Notes under the pieces: generated by a model | What the model saw: only the letters and a program-made list of their open reading frames with translations | Told to the model about the DNA's origin: nothing | The model's database searches: none | Assembly (NCBI RefSeq): GCF_000224515.1 | Contig: NZ_AGAF01000104.1 | Location: forward strand, 21,427-85,426 | Direction: 5' to 3' | From: Desulfosporosinus sp. OT | Lineage (GTDB): Bacteria; Bacillota; Desulfitobacteriia; Desulfitobacteriales; Desulfitobacteriaceae | Length of the DNA stretch: 64,000 nucleotides | Position numbers and translations under genes: made by a program | Shown here: positions 16,526 to 24,934 of the stretch, piece by piece | Position numbering within the stretch: the stretch's first letter is position 1 | Layout: every line of letters starts with the position of its first letter

Positions 16526-17881
16526 TTAAATTTTAACAATTTTTTCACGATTCTCATGAACGTCTTTCGTTGCATTACGTGTATCCACTACGAGTTTGGC
16601 ATTGGCAACCACACGCTCATAATCAACCGTACTATGGTCTGTTAAGATTAGCACGCCATCTGCATTGGCCAGCACCTCATCGGTCAAAGGCACACTCTCC
16701 AAATGGATCGTACTGCCACCGTGTGGCTCGATCACCGGAATGAATGGGTCATGATAAGTAACATTAGCCCCCTGTTTACGCAAGAGCTCAATAATCTTCA
16801 AGGCTGGTGATTCACGCATATCGTCGATATCTTTTTTATAGGCTACCCCGAGAACGAAGATCTTAGCGTCCTTCAAACTCTTGTTCTCATTATTTAAAGC
16901 ACGAACTACTCTATTGATAACATAATAGGAAACTTCAACATTAACCTCCCCGGCAAGTTCAATGAAGCGAGTATGGAAATCATACTCACGCGCTTTCCAG
17001 GTAAGGTAGAATGGATCGATCGGGATACAATGACCGCCCACACCCGGTCCTGGGTAAAAGGTCTGGATGCCAAACGGTTTTGTTCCGGCTGCCTCAACAA
17101 CTTCCCAGATATCAATTCCCATCCGGTCACAGAGCATCATCAATTCGTTCACCATAGCAATGTTAACTGCCCGGTAGGTGTTTTCAAAGACTTTTGTCAG
17201 CTCTGCAGCAGCGGGAGAGGACACTGGGACAACATTGGTTATTGTTTGAATGTAAAGCGCATAAGCGATCTCTAGGCAAACCGGAGTCATCCCGCCAACG
17301 ACTTTGGAGGTATTTTTTGTGCTGAAGCGTTTGTTACCAGGATCGACACGTTCCGGTGAGAAGGCAAGGAAGAAATCATGACCAACTTTAAGTCCCGGCA
17401 TTTCTAATAAAGGAAGAATGACCTCCTCTGTGGTTCCTGGGTAAGTCGTGCTTTCTAAGGTGATTAACTGCCCCGGACGTAAATATTTGGCAATCTTTTC
17501 AGTGGAAGCTTTAATATAGGAAATATCCGGATCGCGGGTAATTGTTAACGGTGTGGGAACACAAATGATCACAACATCACATTCCGCTAAACGGGAGAAA
17601 TCTGTACTGGCCACCAAAATGCCGCTTTGCACAACTTCCTTAAGGTCTTCGTCCTTGACATCTCCAATATAGTTGTCTGCCGCATTCACGCGCTCAACAC
17701 GGGCAGCATTAATGTCAAAGCCAACCACCGGGAACCCGACTTTGCCTTTTTCAACAGCCAAAGGGAGTCCTACATAACCTAACCCGATTACCCCTATCCG
17801 GGCTTCATGTTTTTCAATCTTTTCCTTAAGGGCTTTGGCAACGACATCTTCACTGGTAATTACATTTTTCACGGTCATCAT
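16526..17881 (-). CDS. wbpA: UDP-N-acetyl-D-glucosamine 6-dehydrogenase (WbpA type)
   Basis: This 451-residue NAD-dependent nucleotide-sugar dehydrogenase has the Rossmann motif IGVIGLGYVGLPLAVEKG near residue 30, CVPTPLT near 105, and the catalytic cysteine in GPGVGGHCIPIDPFYL near 265. It oxidises C6 of UDP-GlcNAc twice to give UDP-GlcNAcA, the first step toward diacetamido-uronic acids. The start follows an AAGGAGG site. WecC-type activity on UDP-ManNAc is the main alternative, but the linked wbpB, wbpE and wbpI genes favour WbpA. Confidence 0.88.
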   Translation of the reverse strand: MMTVKNVITSEDVVAKALKEKIEKHEARIGVIGLGYVGLPLAVEKGKVGFPVVGFDINAARVERVNAADNYIGDVKDEDLKEVVQSGILVASTDFSRLAECDVVIICVPTPLTITRDPDISYIKASTEKIAKYLRPGQLITLESTTYPGTTEEVILPLLEMPGLKVGHDFFLAFSPERVDPGNKRFSTKNTSKVVGGMTPVCLEIAYALYIQTITNVVPVSSPAAAELTKVFENTYRAVNIAMVNELMMLCDRMGIDIWEVVEAAGTKPFGIQTFYPGPGVGGHCIPIDPFYLTWKAREYDFHTRFIELAGEVNVEVSYYVINRVVRALNNENKSLKDAKIFVLGVAYKKDIDDMRESPALKIIELLRKQGANVTYHDPFIPVIEPHGGSTIHLESVPLTDEVLANADGVLILTDHSTVDYERVVANAKLVVDTRNATKDVHENREKIVKI

Positions 17882-17900
17882 TATCCTAATTTCCTCCTTA

Positions 17901-19766
17901 TTATTTGGCTACTGCTTTGGGCATTTTCTTGCGAAAGGTTGGAATGACCGTTTGCAACAGCTCGATAACTTCATCTCGAGTTAAATAACTGCCACGTTCT
18001 CGCACAATATGCGTCAGCTCTTCCAGAAGTTTAACATCAATAACATTAGGTTTCGCTACAAAAATTCGGCTGTGTTTAGTTGAAGTTGTTCCCTCTTCAG
18101 CTGTTAACAATTCCTCATAGAGTTTTTCTCCCGGCCGAATTCCTGTGAACTGTATCTTAATGTCGACCTCGGGCTCGAAGCCTGAAAGACGAATTAAGTC
18201 TTTTGCTAGATCCACAATTTTAACTGGTTTTCCCATGTCCAAAATAAATATTTCTCCACCCTGAGCCATGGCTCCAGCCTGAATGACTAACTGGGTCGCT
18301 TCTGGGATCGTCATAAAGTAGCGTACCATATCAGGATGGGTGACTGTCACCGGACCACCATTAGCAATTTGCCGCTTAAATGTAGGAATAACACTTCCTC
18401 GGCTACCTAAAACATTCCCGAACCGTACGGCTACAAACTTTGTTTGGGAACGAAGATCTAAGCTTTGAATAAGCAATTCGACAGTCCGCTTGGTTGCTCC
18501 CATAATGCTCGTTGGGTTGACTGCCTTATCAGTAGAGATCGAAACAAATGTTTTTACTTTTACTCTATCCGCTGCTTCAGCCAAATTCTGCGTGCCTAAA
18601 ACATTATTTTTCAGGGCTTCTTCAGGATTTTTTTCCATTAAAGGGACATGTTTGTGTGCTGCAGCATGAAAGACAACGCCTGGCTTATATCTGTCAAAGA
18701 GTAAGAAAACTTTCTCTCGATCTTTGATATCCAATATTTCTGTTATGTAGTCAATTCCTGGACGCTCAGCGCGCAATTCCTGTTCAATGTCAAAAATGCT
18801 GTTTTCTCCATGTCCCAGCAGGACAAGTTTCCCAGGATTAAACTTGGCAATCTGACGGCAGATCTCTGAACCAATAGAACCCCCCGCGCCGGTAATGAAT
18901 ACCGTCTCTCCCGAAACATATCCTGCGACTTCTTCCAAATCAACGAAAACCGGTTCACGCCCCAGCAAATCCTCCACTTGAACCTGTCGAATGGGGTTAA
19001 CATTGATATCCCCACTAATAATGTCATAGACACCAGGCATAATTTTCAGGTCCACTCCAGACTTTTCACAGATTTGCACAATCTCTCGAACAGACTCACC
19101 CGAGGCTGAAGGCATAGCAATAATCACTTCATCAATATTATGTCCCTTTACGACGCGGGCAATGTCCTTGCGCGTACCCAAGACCGGAATGCCAAAAAGA
19201 TGCAACTTCTGTTTGGCACGGTCGTCATCAATAAAACCAATAGGGCGTCCCTCTCGATAATTGCGATTTTTTAACTCTCTGGCTGCTAATACACCTGCGT
19301 CACCAGCTCCGACGATAAGTACCTGTTTTTGCGAGCCAGGAACATGGCGGTCAAAGACATTTTCCTGTAAGATCCGCCAAATAAAACGCGAACCGCCTAT
19401 CAGAAAGACCATAGCCAGCCATAACAGCAAAGCAGTAGTATGTGGCATCCTTAACCCAGCCTGGGCTAAGCCATAAAAATAAACCGCCGCTACTGTTCCG
19501 CCCGTTCCAACGGTTACAGCATAAATAATAGAGAGTAACTCCCCTGTGCTTGCATATTGCCAAAGCCGATTATACAAGCCAAAAACGTGAAAAACTGCAA
19601 TATATAAGAATGTTGCAACCACAGCAGTGTGATAATATATCTGATAACTCTCTAATGGGATACCACCAACAACTTCGAAGCGCAAATAAAAACTGCCGAA
19701 AGTTGCCAAGTTGATCAACATAGCATCAATCAGCATTAATACTAACGTCCGTTTGCGAAATAACAC
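17901..19766 (-). CDS. Membrane nucleoside-diphosphate-sugar dehydratase (CapD/PglF/WbpM family)
   Basis: This 621-residue protein has four N-terminal membrane helices (about 1-125), a first Rossmann domain (VLIVGAGDAGVLAARELK) and a catalytic SDR domain beginning GETVFITGAGGSIGSEICRQI. Family members are UDP-GlcNAc 4,6-dehydratases that make the keto intermediate for QuiNAc, FucNAc or bacillosamine-type sugars. The final product cannot be assigned because no obvious partner reductase or aminotransferase dedicated to it is seen. It lies 20 bp upstream of wbpA and probably leads the sugar-nucleotide operon. Confidence 0.88.
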   Translation of the reverse strand: MLFRKRTLVLMLIDAMLINLATFGSFYLRFEVVGGIPLESYQIYYHTAVVATFLYIAVFHVFGLYNRLWQYASTGELLSIIYAVTVGTGGTVAAVYFYGLAQAGLRMPHTTALLLWLAMVFLIGGSRFIWRILQENVFDRHVPGSQKQVLIVGAGDAGVLAARELKNRNYREGRPIGFIDDDRAKQKLHLFGIPVLGTRKDIARVVKGHNIDEVIIAMPSASGESVREIVQICEKSGVDLKIMPGVYDIISGDINVNPIRQVQVEDLLGREPVFVDLEEVAGYVSGETVFITGAGGSIGSEICRQIAKFNPGKLVLLGHGENSIFDIEQELRAERPGIDYITEILDIKDREKVFLLFDRYKPGVVFHAAAHKHVPLMEKNPEEALKNNVLGTQNLAEAADRVKVKTFVSISTDKAVNPTSIMGATKRTVELLIQSLDLRSQTKFVAVRFGNVLGSRGSVIPTFKRQIANGGPVTVTHPDMVRYFMTIPEATQLVIQAGAMAQGGEIFILDMGKPVKIVDLAKDLIRLSGFEPEVDIKIQFTGIRPGEKLYEELLTAEEGTTSTKHSRIFVAKPNVIDVKLLEELTHIVRERGSYLTRDEVIELLQTVIPTFRKKMPKAVAK

Positions 19767-19887
19767 CTAGCTCAGCCCCTTTTCGATCAAACCAGTCAGT
19801 AAGTTTTATCGTTCTAAAGTTTACTACAACTTAAATGGTTTTACAACTATCCGCCTTGAACAAGCCGTTAACAATTTCGCCTTCGAT

Positions 19888-21027
19888 TCAAGTCCTTTTC
19901 TTGTTTCTGCTTTTATTCATGTAGCCAATGATATAGTAACTATAAGGCAAGTAACTGATCAATCTTACCGACATGTAACTAAGAACAAGGGGCACAGCAA
20001 AGATAATTAGATAAAATTTCCAATTATTATAGTTGATATTATAGTTCTTGAGTATTTTTATTGCAGATTGGTTAAAAAAGATGTGTATTAGGTATATTCC
20101 AAAGGAGTAATCCCCTATTTTATAAAGAGCTTTAGCAACAATGCTCTTTTTCCGAACCAAATTATTGGCCAGATTAAATAGCAGTAGAAAGCTTGAGATC
20201 CTCAAAATAGGGTAAATGAGTTCTGAACCAATAAAATAATAATTAGGTATAGTATTGTATCTATAACCCGTAGTCAGACCAACGATTATAAAATAACTGG
20301 CTCCTATTGTTAAAGCTAACGTAGTTGCTACAAAAAGGGGCGTAAGCCGATTAAATCCACTCTTCAACTTTTCGTAGTGGTCACAACTATAGATTCCTAA
20401 ACCAAAATAAAATAGGTACGCTATAAAGTTAATCTTTGTAGCAGCTAAATACGGGGTGTGTTTACCAACCATGAATGCTATCTGAATTATTAACATTAAA
20501 GAAATCAATAATTCGGCTCTGTTTCTTATTTTAAAGTGATCATAAATCTTAATAATAAACGGATAAAAAATATAACACTGAATTATTATGGCAAAAAACC
20601 ATAGGTGGTAGGAAGCATCTGACTGCCAGATATTCCGAAGAATTAGTGTTGCATTTGTACTGAGTGCGTTATTTCTCATGACTTCTGAATTATTGAAGTA
20701 AGTATAAAGAACTGAGAAAATTAAGTATTGGGGAATAATTGAACGTATTCTTTTTTTGTAGAATTGTATAATCGGAAAGTTATTACGATAATTTCTGGCC
20801 AATACAAAACCGGAAATCAGAATAAACAAGGGCACTGCAAATTGAGAAAATACATCTGTCAACAGATTTATAAGTACCAAATTATTAAATTTTTTTATTT
20901 CTGTAAAATAACCGGTTGCATGAATAGCGATAACTGCTAAGACACCGAATGCCCTGAGGAAATTAATCTGCTCAATTGTACCCTGTTTCTTGTGGTTAGT
21001 TGCATTAGCATTATTCATGTTAGCCAT
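19888..21027 (-). CDS. Acyltransferase 3 (OatA/OafA-like) membrane protein
   Basis: This 379-residue protein has about ten hydrophobic helices and the acyltransferase-3 signature near its start: INFLRAFGVLAVIAIHATGYF, with the key histidine at about residue 38. The family adds O-acetyl or other acyl groups to sugars at the membrane. Codon use is clearly more AT-rich than in neighbouring genes, and the gene is flanked by AT-rich gaps, suggesting separate acquisition. The likely role is acylation of the surface glycan. No SGNH domain is fused. Confidence 0.8.
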   Translation of the reverse strand: MANMNNANATNHKKQGTIEQINFLRAFGVLAVIAIHATGYFTEIKKFNNLVLINLLTDVFSQFAVPLFILISGFVLARNYRNNFPIIQFYKKRIRSIIPQYLIFSVLYTYFNNSEVMRNNALSTNATLILRNIWQSDASYHLWFFAIIIQCYIFYPFIIKIYDHFKIRNRAELLISLMLIIQIAFMVGKHTPYLAATKINFIAYLFYFGLGIYSCDHYEKLKSGFNRLTPLFVATTLALTIGASYFIIVGLTTGYRYNTIPNYYFIGSELIYPILRISSFLLLFNLANNLVRKKSIVAKALYKIGDYSFGIYLIHIFFNQSAIKILKNYNINYNNWKFYLIIFAVPLVLSYMSVRLISYLPYSYYIIGYMNKSRNKKRT

Positions 21028-21185
21028 TTTCCCTTCCTCAAAAGAACTAGCCTAAATCTCTAAAATCCATGCTAAGATTTAACCTAATAATGTGTAAGTC
21101 ATTGAGTCATAGATTAACTATCCTTTGTCAAGTATTAGTCTATCATACAGCCTACTTTTTTGCCTAATGAAAACTGGGTACTAAA

Positions 21186-21214
21186 AAGGACTACCATAGT
21201 TTATAGTAGTCCTT
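21186..21214 (-). terminator. Rho-independent terminator after the 242-residue protein gene
   Basis: AAGGACTAC pairs with GTAGTCCTT over a 12-bp loop. On the minus strand the stem is followed by a T-run. It lies 5 bp beyond the stop codon. Confidence 0.75.
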
Positions 21215-21218
21215 ACCT

Positions 21219-21947
21219 TCATTGCACGGTGCTTTCTCCTGTTATCACCCAGCGGGAATTCTGTTTGAGCATATTTACTCGGACATGTACATTCTGTTCA
21301 TGCTCTTCCCCGATTGCTGCGGCATCTGCTAAGCTATAATCTCTTGCCGTATATCGGTAATCAACCCGTAGTGTGGCTGTATTTGCCTCTGCACTTTCCA
21401 CATCGACCCGGTCAAACGTTATTTGACTGACATCTAACCCTAGACCTTGAGCCAAGTATTCCTCTGCACGGCGCGCATGTTTTTCAAACAATTCCCCTGT
21501 ATAGGCTTTCGCTAGTTTGAGGCGGAATGAATCGATATCTGAAGATTTCCAAGCTCCAAAGAAAATCCCGATATCTTGTTTATAGTCGGTAATGATTTGT
21601 TGTTTCAGTGAGCTCAACGCCGTGACATCTTTGTTGCTTACATTTTGATCGAGAGGAGGTGCATCGTTTTTTTGTACTGCTGAATCTGGACTTAGTGCAT
21701 TTAGACCATCTCCATCCAAGGGAACATTATTTGCAGATAGAGCGTCCGGTGCCGTGTTTAAGACCGGAGAGGTTCCAGCTGGGTCACTTACTGTTCCCGA
21801 AACTGTTTGTATCTTGTCTTGGCCACGTAGCCTGGAAATAAACGAAGTGGGGGAGCTCGAATTCGTGAGTAAAGACACACCCAAGGTTCCAACTAATACA
21901 CCGAGACCTAAAGCCAGAGCTCCAAATAAATAATTCATTTTACGCAT
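21219..21947 (-). CDS. Membrane-anchored hypothetical protein with IMS-like C-terminus
   Basis: This 242-residue protein has one N-terminal membrane segment (about 6-30), a low-complexity Ser/Asp/Pro region (35-105) and a globular C-terminal half. The pattern in the C-terminus (DFxDVDVESAEANTATLRVDYRYTARD followed by VRVNMLKQNSRWVITGES) resembles SnoaL/IMS-type domains in outward-facing anchored proteins. The family is not firmly recognised. A hairpin that buries its ribosome site lies upstream. It is transcribed alone, with its own terminator. Confidence 0.7.
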   Translation of the reverse strand: MRKMNYLFGALALGLGVLVGTLGVSLLTNSSSPTSFISRLRGQDKIQTVSGTVSDPAGTSPVLNTAPDALSANNVPLDGDGLNALSPDSAVQKNDAPPLDQNVSNKDVTALSSLKQQIITDYKQDIGIFFGAWKSSDIDSFRLKLAKAYTGELFEKHARRAEEYLAQGLGLDVSQITFDRVDVESAEANTATLRVDYRYTARDYSLADAAAIGEEHEQNVHVRVNMLKQNSRWVITGESTVQ

Positions 21948-21960
21948 ATAAACCGCAATC

Positions 21961-22002
21961 TCCTTTAATTGGATTTTATGATTATTTTTACCAATTAAAG
22001 GA
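21961..22002 (-). promoter_or_regulatory. Leader hairpin covering the ribosome binding site
   Basis: TCCTTTAATTGG at 21961-21972 is the exact reverse complement of CCAATTAAAGGA at 21991-22002. On the minus-strand transcript the 3' arm contains AAAGGA, the ribosome site of the gene starting at 21947. A folded leader would hide this site, so translation may be controlled by structure, temperature or a bound factor. Confidence 0.5.
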
Positions 22003-22055
22003 GGTATTAGACATTCACATTCCCGATGTTAGAAGTTGAACCATGAGCTGGCGAA

Positions 22056-22096
22056 AAAGAGGAAGGCCTGTCCCCTTGGGGCAGGCCTTCCTCTTT
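22056..22096. terminator. Long bidirectional terminator hairpin
   Basis: AAAGAGGAAGGCCTG pairs perfectly with CAGGCCTTCCTCTTT over an 11-base loop, with A and T runs on either side. It can terminate transcripts from both strands and probably ends the transcript of the gene at 22444-23190. Confidence 0.8.
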
Positions 22097-22105
22097 TCTA
22101 TTCAA

Positions 22106-22443
22106 TTTTTATTGTTTACCCAACAACTAAATTTGGTTTTTAACCTTGCAAAACAATACAAGATCATAGTAAGAGATTTAGTTGCCTATTCAATTCAGAT
22201 TAATAAATCAAAAACTCTTATAAAATCAATCCTTTAAATTCAAATTAAGAATTTATATTGAGTCCAAGCTCCTCATGTTCTTAACAAAACATTATTGTAG
22301 CTATGTCTAATTTATTGTAAAGTTATAACTTAATTCAACAGCCATTGTGCACCTTGAACTATTCAGCGTATTTCTTATCGCCTACAATACTCTAGCTAAG
22401 CTTCATTTCATTCCTATTTACACTACGTTATCTAATGCCTGAA
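22106..22443. other. AT-rich gap without a recognisable gene
   Basis: These 338 bp are strongly AT-rich. I see no reading frame with a ribosome site, no hairpin as strong as the one at 22056, and no repeat shared with the rest of the window. Confidence 0.6.
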
Positions 22444-23190
22444 TTATGTCCGTTTGGTTGCAAACGGCGTCGCCCCGTAGATTTTTGAATTTACTTCATT
22501 ACGCATGAGATGCGCATCTAAATCGTGAATTTCTTGGTGGAACTGTTCGATCCGTGTTTTATCCTTTGAATCATAGGCATCGATTCCTCTGTTTAGAAGC
22601 ACATCCAAGTAGCCTGTGAGCGCTGCTGCTTTAGAAACATTCGCTTCATTCTTGAACTGCTTGTCCAATAAGGTTTTATGAAACACAATATACTTCTTAA
22701 GATCTTCTTCATTCAACTGAGGGCCCGCAGCCGGCCCATAGAGATAACCGTCTACATATTCGTGGATGTTCCATGCGGCGCCAAAGATTAATGTTTTAGC
22801 ATCATTGCCTAAGGCATTTTCGCCGAAGTACGTGGCCACAGATGGGGCTAAGTCAATTTGACTGGTGTCCGGTTCTCTATATTTATTTTTGGAACCGGCA
22901 TTAACTTGCGGGGGTGGGTTAATCGTACTGGGTTCTGTCGCTGTCGGCGAGACTGTTTCAGGTGGCGCTGTGCCGTCAGGCAACACCGTGTCTTTAGCTC
23001 CATCAGTTGCCTTATTACCATCAACGGCTGGGGATTGAATGACTACCGAGTCAGTGATGGAGCTTTGTTGCCTAAAAACTTTCCAGACACTTGGGCCATA
23101 AACCCCTGCAGCAACTACAGCTCCAGCTAGAACCAACGTTCCAGCTAAGGTTGCTATCCTCTTTTTGTCCATTGGCATCAGTGGTTTCAT
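22444..23190 (-). CDS. Membrane-anchored secreted hypothetical protein
   Basis: This 248-residue protein has a short basic N-terminus and one hydrophobic helix (about 11-30), then a Thr/Pro/Ser-rich linker (50-100) and a helical C-terminal domain rich in Asp, Glu and Lys. I do not recognise the domain. Its layout (anchor, linker, outer domain) resembles the neighbour at 21219, which suggests two envelope proteins of related design near the glycan locus. A longer start is not available. Confidence 0.7.
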   Translation of the reverse strand: MKPLMPMDKKRIATLAGTLVLAGAVVAAGVYGPSVWKVFRQQSSITDSVVIQSPAVDGNKATDGAKDTVLPDGTAPPETVSPTATEPSTINPPPQVNAGSKNKYREPDTSQIDLAPSVATYFGENALGNDAKTLIFGAAWNIHEYVDGYLYGPAAGPQLNEEDLKKYIVFHKTLLDKQFKNEANVSKAAALTGYLDVLLNRGIDAYDSKDKTRIEQFHQEIHDLDAHLMRNEVNSKIYGATPFATKRT

Positions 23191-23392
23191 TGATCTCTTC
23201 CCTCCTTAAAAATTCTTTTGTATTTTGGTACGTTAGTATTTTACCAATTTTTAGGAGAGAAGCTTGTCACTTTTGCTGTAGAGCTTGGCCCATTTTCCGT
23301 CCTCTATTTTTGAGAAATGCTAAGAGATTCCTTTCAGTACACAAATTTCGCGAAAATCAAGCAGCATTGTCCAAATAAATTTTTCGTCTCTT

Positions 23393-24277
23393 TTAGTCAA
23401 TTTCAGATTTTAGAACCAAAGTCTTTAAATAGTTCATAAGCTCGTCCGAAAGATCCCCTCGGCGCAATGCATATTCAATCGTCGCTTCCACAAAACCCAG
23501 CTTATCCCCGACGTCATAGCGCCGACCTTCAAATTCATAAGCAAGGATTTCTTGATAGCGACCCAATTCCTTAATCCCATCCGTGAGCTGAATCTCGCCA
23601 CCCTTGCCTGGCTGAAGAATGCTCAAAATATTAAAGATCTCTGGATTTAAGATATACCTACCCATTATGGCTAAGCGAGTCTCCGGAGCATCTTCCGAAC
23701 GAGGTTTCTCCACCATATTCTTCGCTCGATATAGTCGATCGGCAAACTTTTCACCATCAACAATCCCATATTTAGACGTATCTTCCAGCGGAACCTCCTG
23801 GACCCCAACTATACTTGCTCCATAACGCTCGTAATGATTCATCATTTGGCGCAAAGCAGGCACTTCAGAATAGATAACATCATCACCTAGCAGAACTGCA
23901 AACGGTTCATTACCAATGAATTTTCGGGCACTGTAAATCGCATGTCCCAAACCCAACGCTTCTTTTTGTCGAACGTAATAAATATCAGCCATACGGGCAA
24001 CATCTTGCACCAAATCCAAAAGTTCATCTTTGGAGTTTTTCTCCAAAAATCCCTCTAGTTCCATCGAGCGATCAAAGTGGTCTTCGATGGCCCGCTTATT
24101 GCGTCCTGTAACTATAATTATGTCTTCAATCCCGGATTGAATAGCCTCTTCAACAATATATTGAATGGTTGGTTTATCTACAATCGGCAGCATCTCTTTC
24201 GGTTGAGCCTTCGTTGCTGGTAAAAAACGAGTTCCCAGACCGGCTGCAGGTATCACTGCTTTACGAATTTTGCGCAT
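23393..24277 (-). CDS. galU: UTP-glucose-1-phosphate uridylyltransferase
   Basis: This 294-residue protein opens with the nucleotidyltransferase signature [28 protein letters not shown] and has VEKP (about 190) and [10 protein letters not shown] later. The length fits bacterial GalU. It makes UDP-glucose from UTP and glucose-1-phosphate in the cytoplasm, supplying glycan synthesis. It is the most upstream gene of the surface-polysaccharide region. A GGAGAGTAG-type ribosome site precedes the ATG. Confidence 0.93.
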   Translation of the reverse strand: MRKIRKAVIPAAGLGTRFLPATKAQPKEMLPIVDKPTIQYIVEEAIQSGIEDIIIVTGRNKRAIEDHFDRSMELEGFLEKNSKDELLDLVQDVARMADIYYVRQKEALGLGHAIYSARKFIGNEPFAVLLGDDVIYSEVPALRQMMNHYERYGASIVGVQEVPLEDTSKYGIVDGEKFADRLYRAKNMVEKPRSEDAPETRLAIMGRYILNPEIFNILSILQPGKGGEIQLTDGIKELGRYQEILAYEFEGRRYDVGDKLGFVEATIEYALRRGDLSDELMNYLKTLVLKSEID

Positions 24278-24432
24278 CTTTCTACTCTCCTTTTAATACT
24301 ACAATTTATTTTACCTCTAATGTATATATAAAAACAACTCAACTAATTCGTCTATTACCTAACAGGTATTCTTTCGACATTTAAATATCTATACCTGCTG
24401 TTTGTTAATAAAAACTGTAAAAAATTACAATA

Positions 24433-24459
24433 AAGACGAGGGTATTGTACCCTCGTCTT
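24433..24459. promoter_or_regulatory. Perfect palindrome between galU and the CmpB-family gene
   Basis: AAGACGAGGGTA, then TTG, then TACCCTCGTCTT form an exact hairpin in the gap between two divergently transcribed genes. There is no T-run on either side. It may be an operator or a leader hairpin rather than a terminator. Confidence 0.4.
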
Positions 24460-24518
24460 CCAAAACATACCTGAGCAGGTAATGCATGCTCCAAATTTGT
24501 TCTAACCATACTAAATCC

Positions 24519-24929
24519 ATGAAAACGCTTAGACGCTTCTTGATTTACGGAATCATCGGCCTTGTCCTTGAGGTCGTCTATACAGGTTTGGCGTCCCTCC
24601 TCAAAGGGGACTTAAGCATGCAAGGGTTCACCTTCTTGGTGATGATTCCTATTTATGGTCTCTTGGTGTTCCTTGAACCCTTTCATACTCACTTACGTCC
24701 TTACCCCTGGTGGCTCCGCGGACTGGTCTATTTAGTGATGATCTGGTTAATTGAATATTTAGGTGGGTTTATTTTAGCCGAAATCTTAGGACATTGTCCT
24801 TGGTGCTACAGTGACCCTTTAAATGTTAAGGGATATATCACCCTTCGGATGGCTCCTGAATGGTTTCTTGTTGGCTTAGGTTCTGAAGTTCTCCATGATT
24901 ACTTCGATGCCTTGCCTGTCGACATCTAA
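24519..24929 (+). CDS. CmpB-family (putative ABC-transporter type IV) membrane protein
   Basis: About 136 residues from MKTLRRFLIYGIIG, with four predicted membrane helices. Its C-terminal part has the family pattern WCYSDPLNVKGYITLRMAPEW. This family (CmpB/DUF1113) is widespread in Firmicutes, and its molecular role is unclear despite the transporter name. The frame is open from 24486, but the ATG at 24519 fits the family N-terminus better. It faces the chemotaxis gene, whose stop codon lies 5 bp beyond its own. Confidence 0.75.
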   Translation: MKTLRRFLIYGIIGLVLEVVYTGLASLLKGDLSMQGFTFLVMIPIYGLLVFLEPFHTHLRPYPWWLRGLVYLVMIWLIEYLGGFILAEILGHCPWCYSDPLNVKGYITLRMAPEWFLVGLGSEVLHDYFDALPVDI

Positions 24930-24934
24930 TCGAC

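Noticed and set aside
22043-22237. 64-aa plus-strand frame
   Set aside because: It crosses a strong bidirectional terminator hairpin and has no ribosome site.
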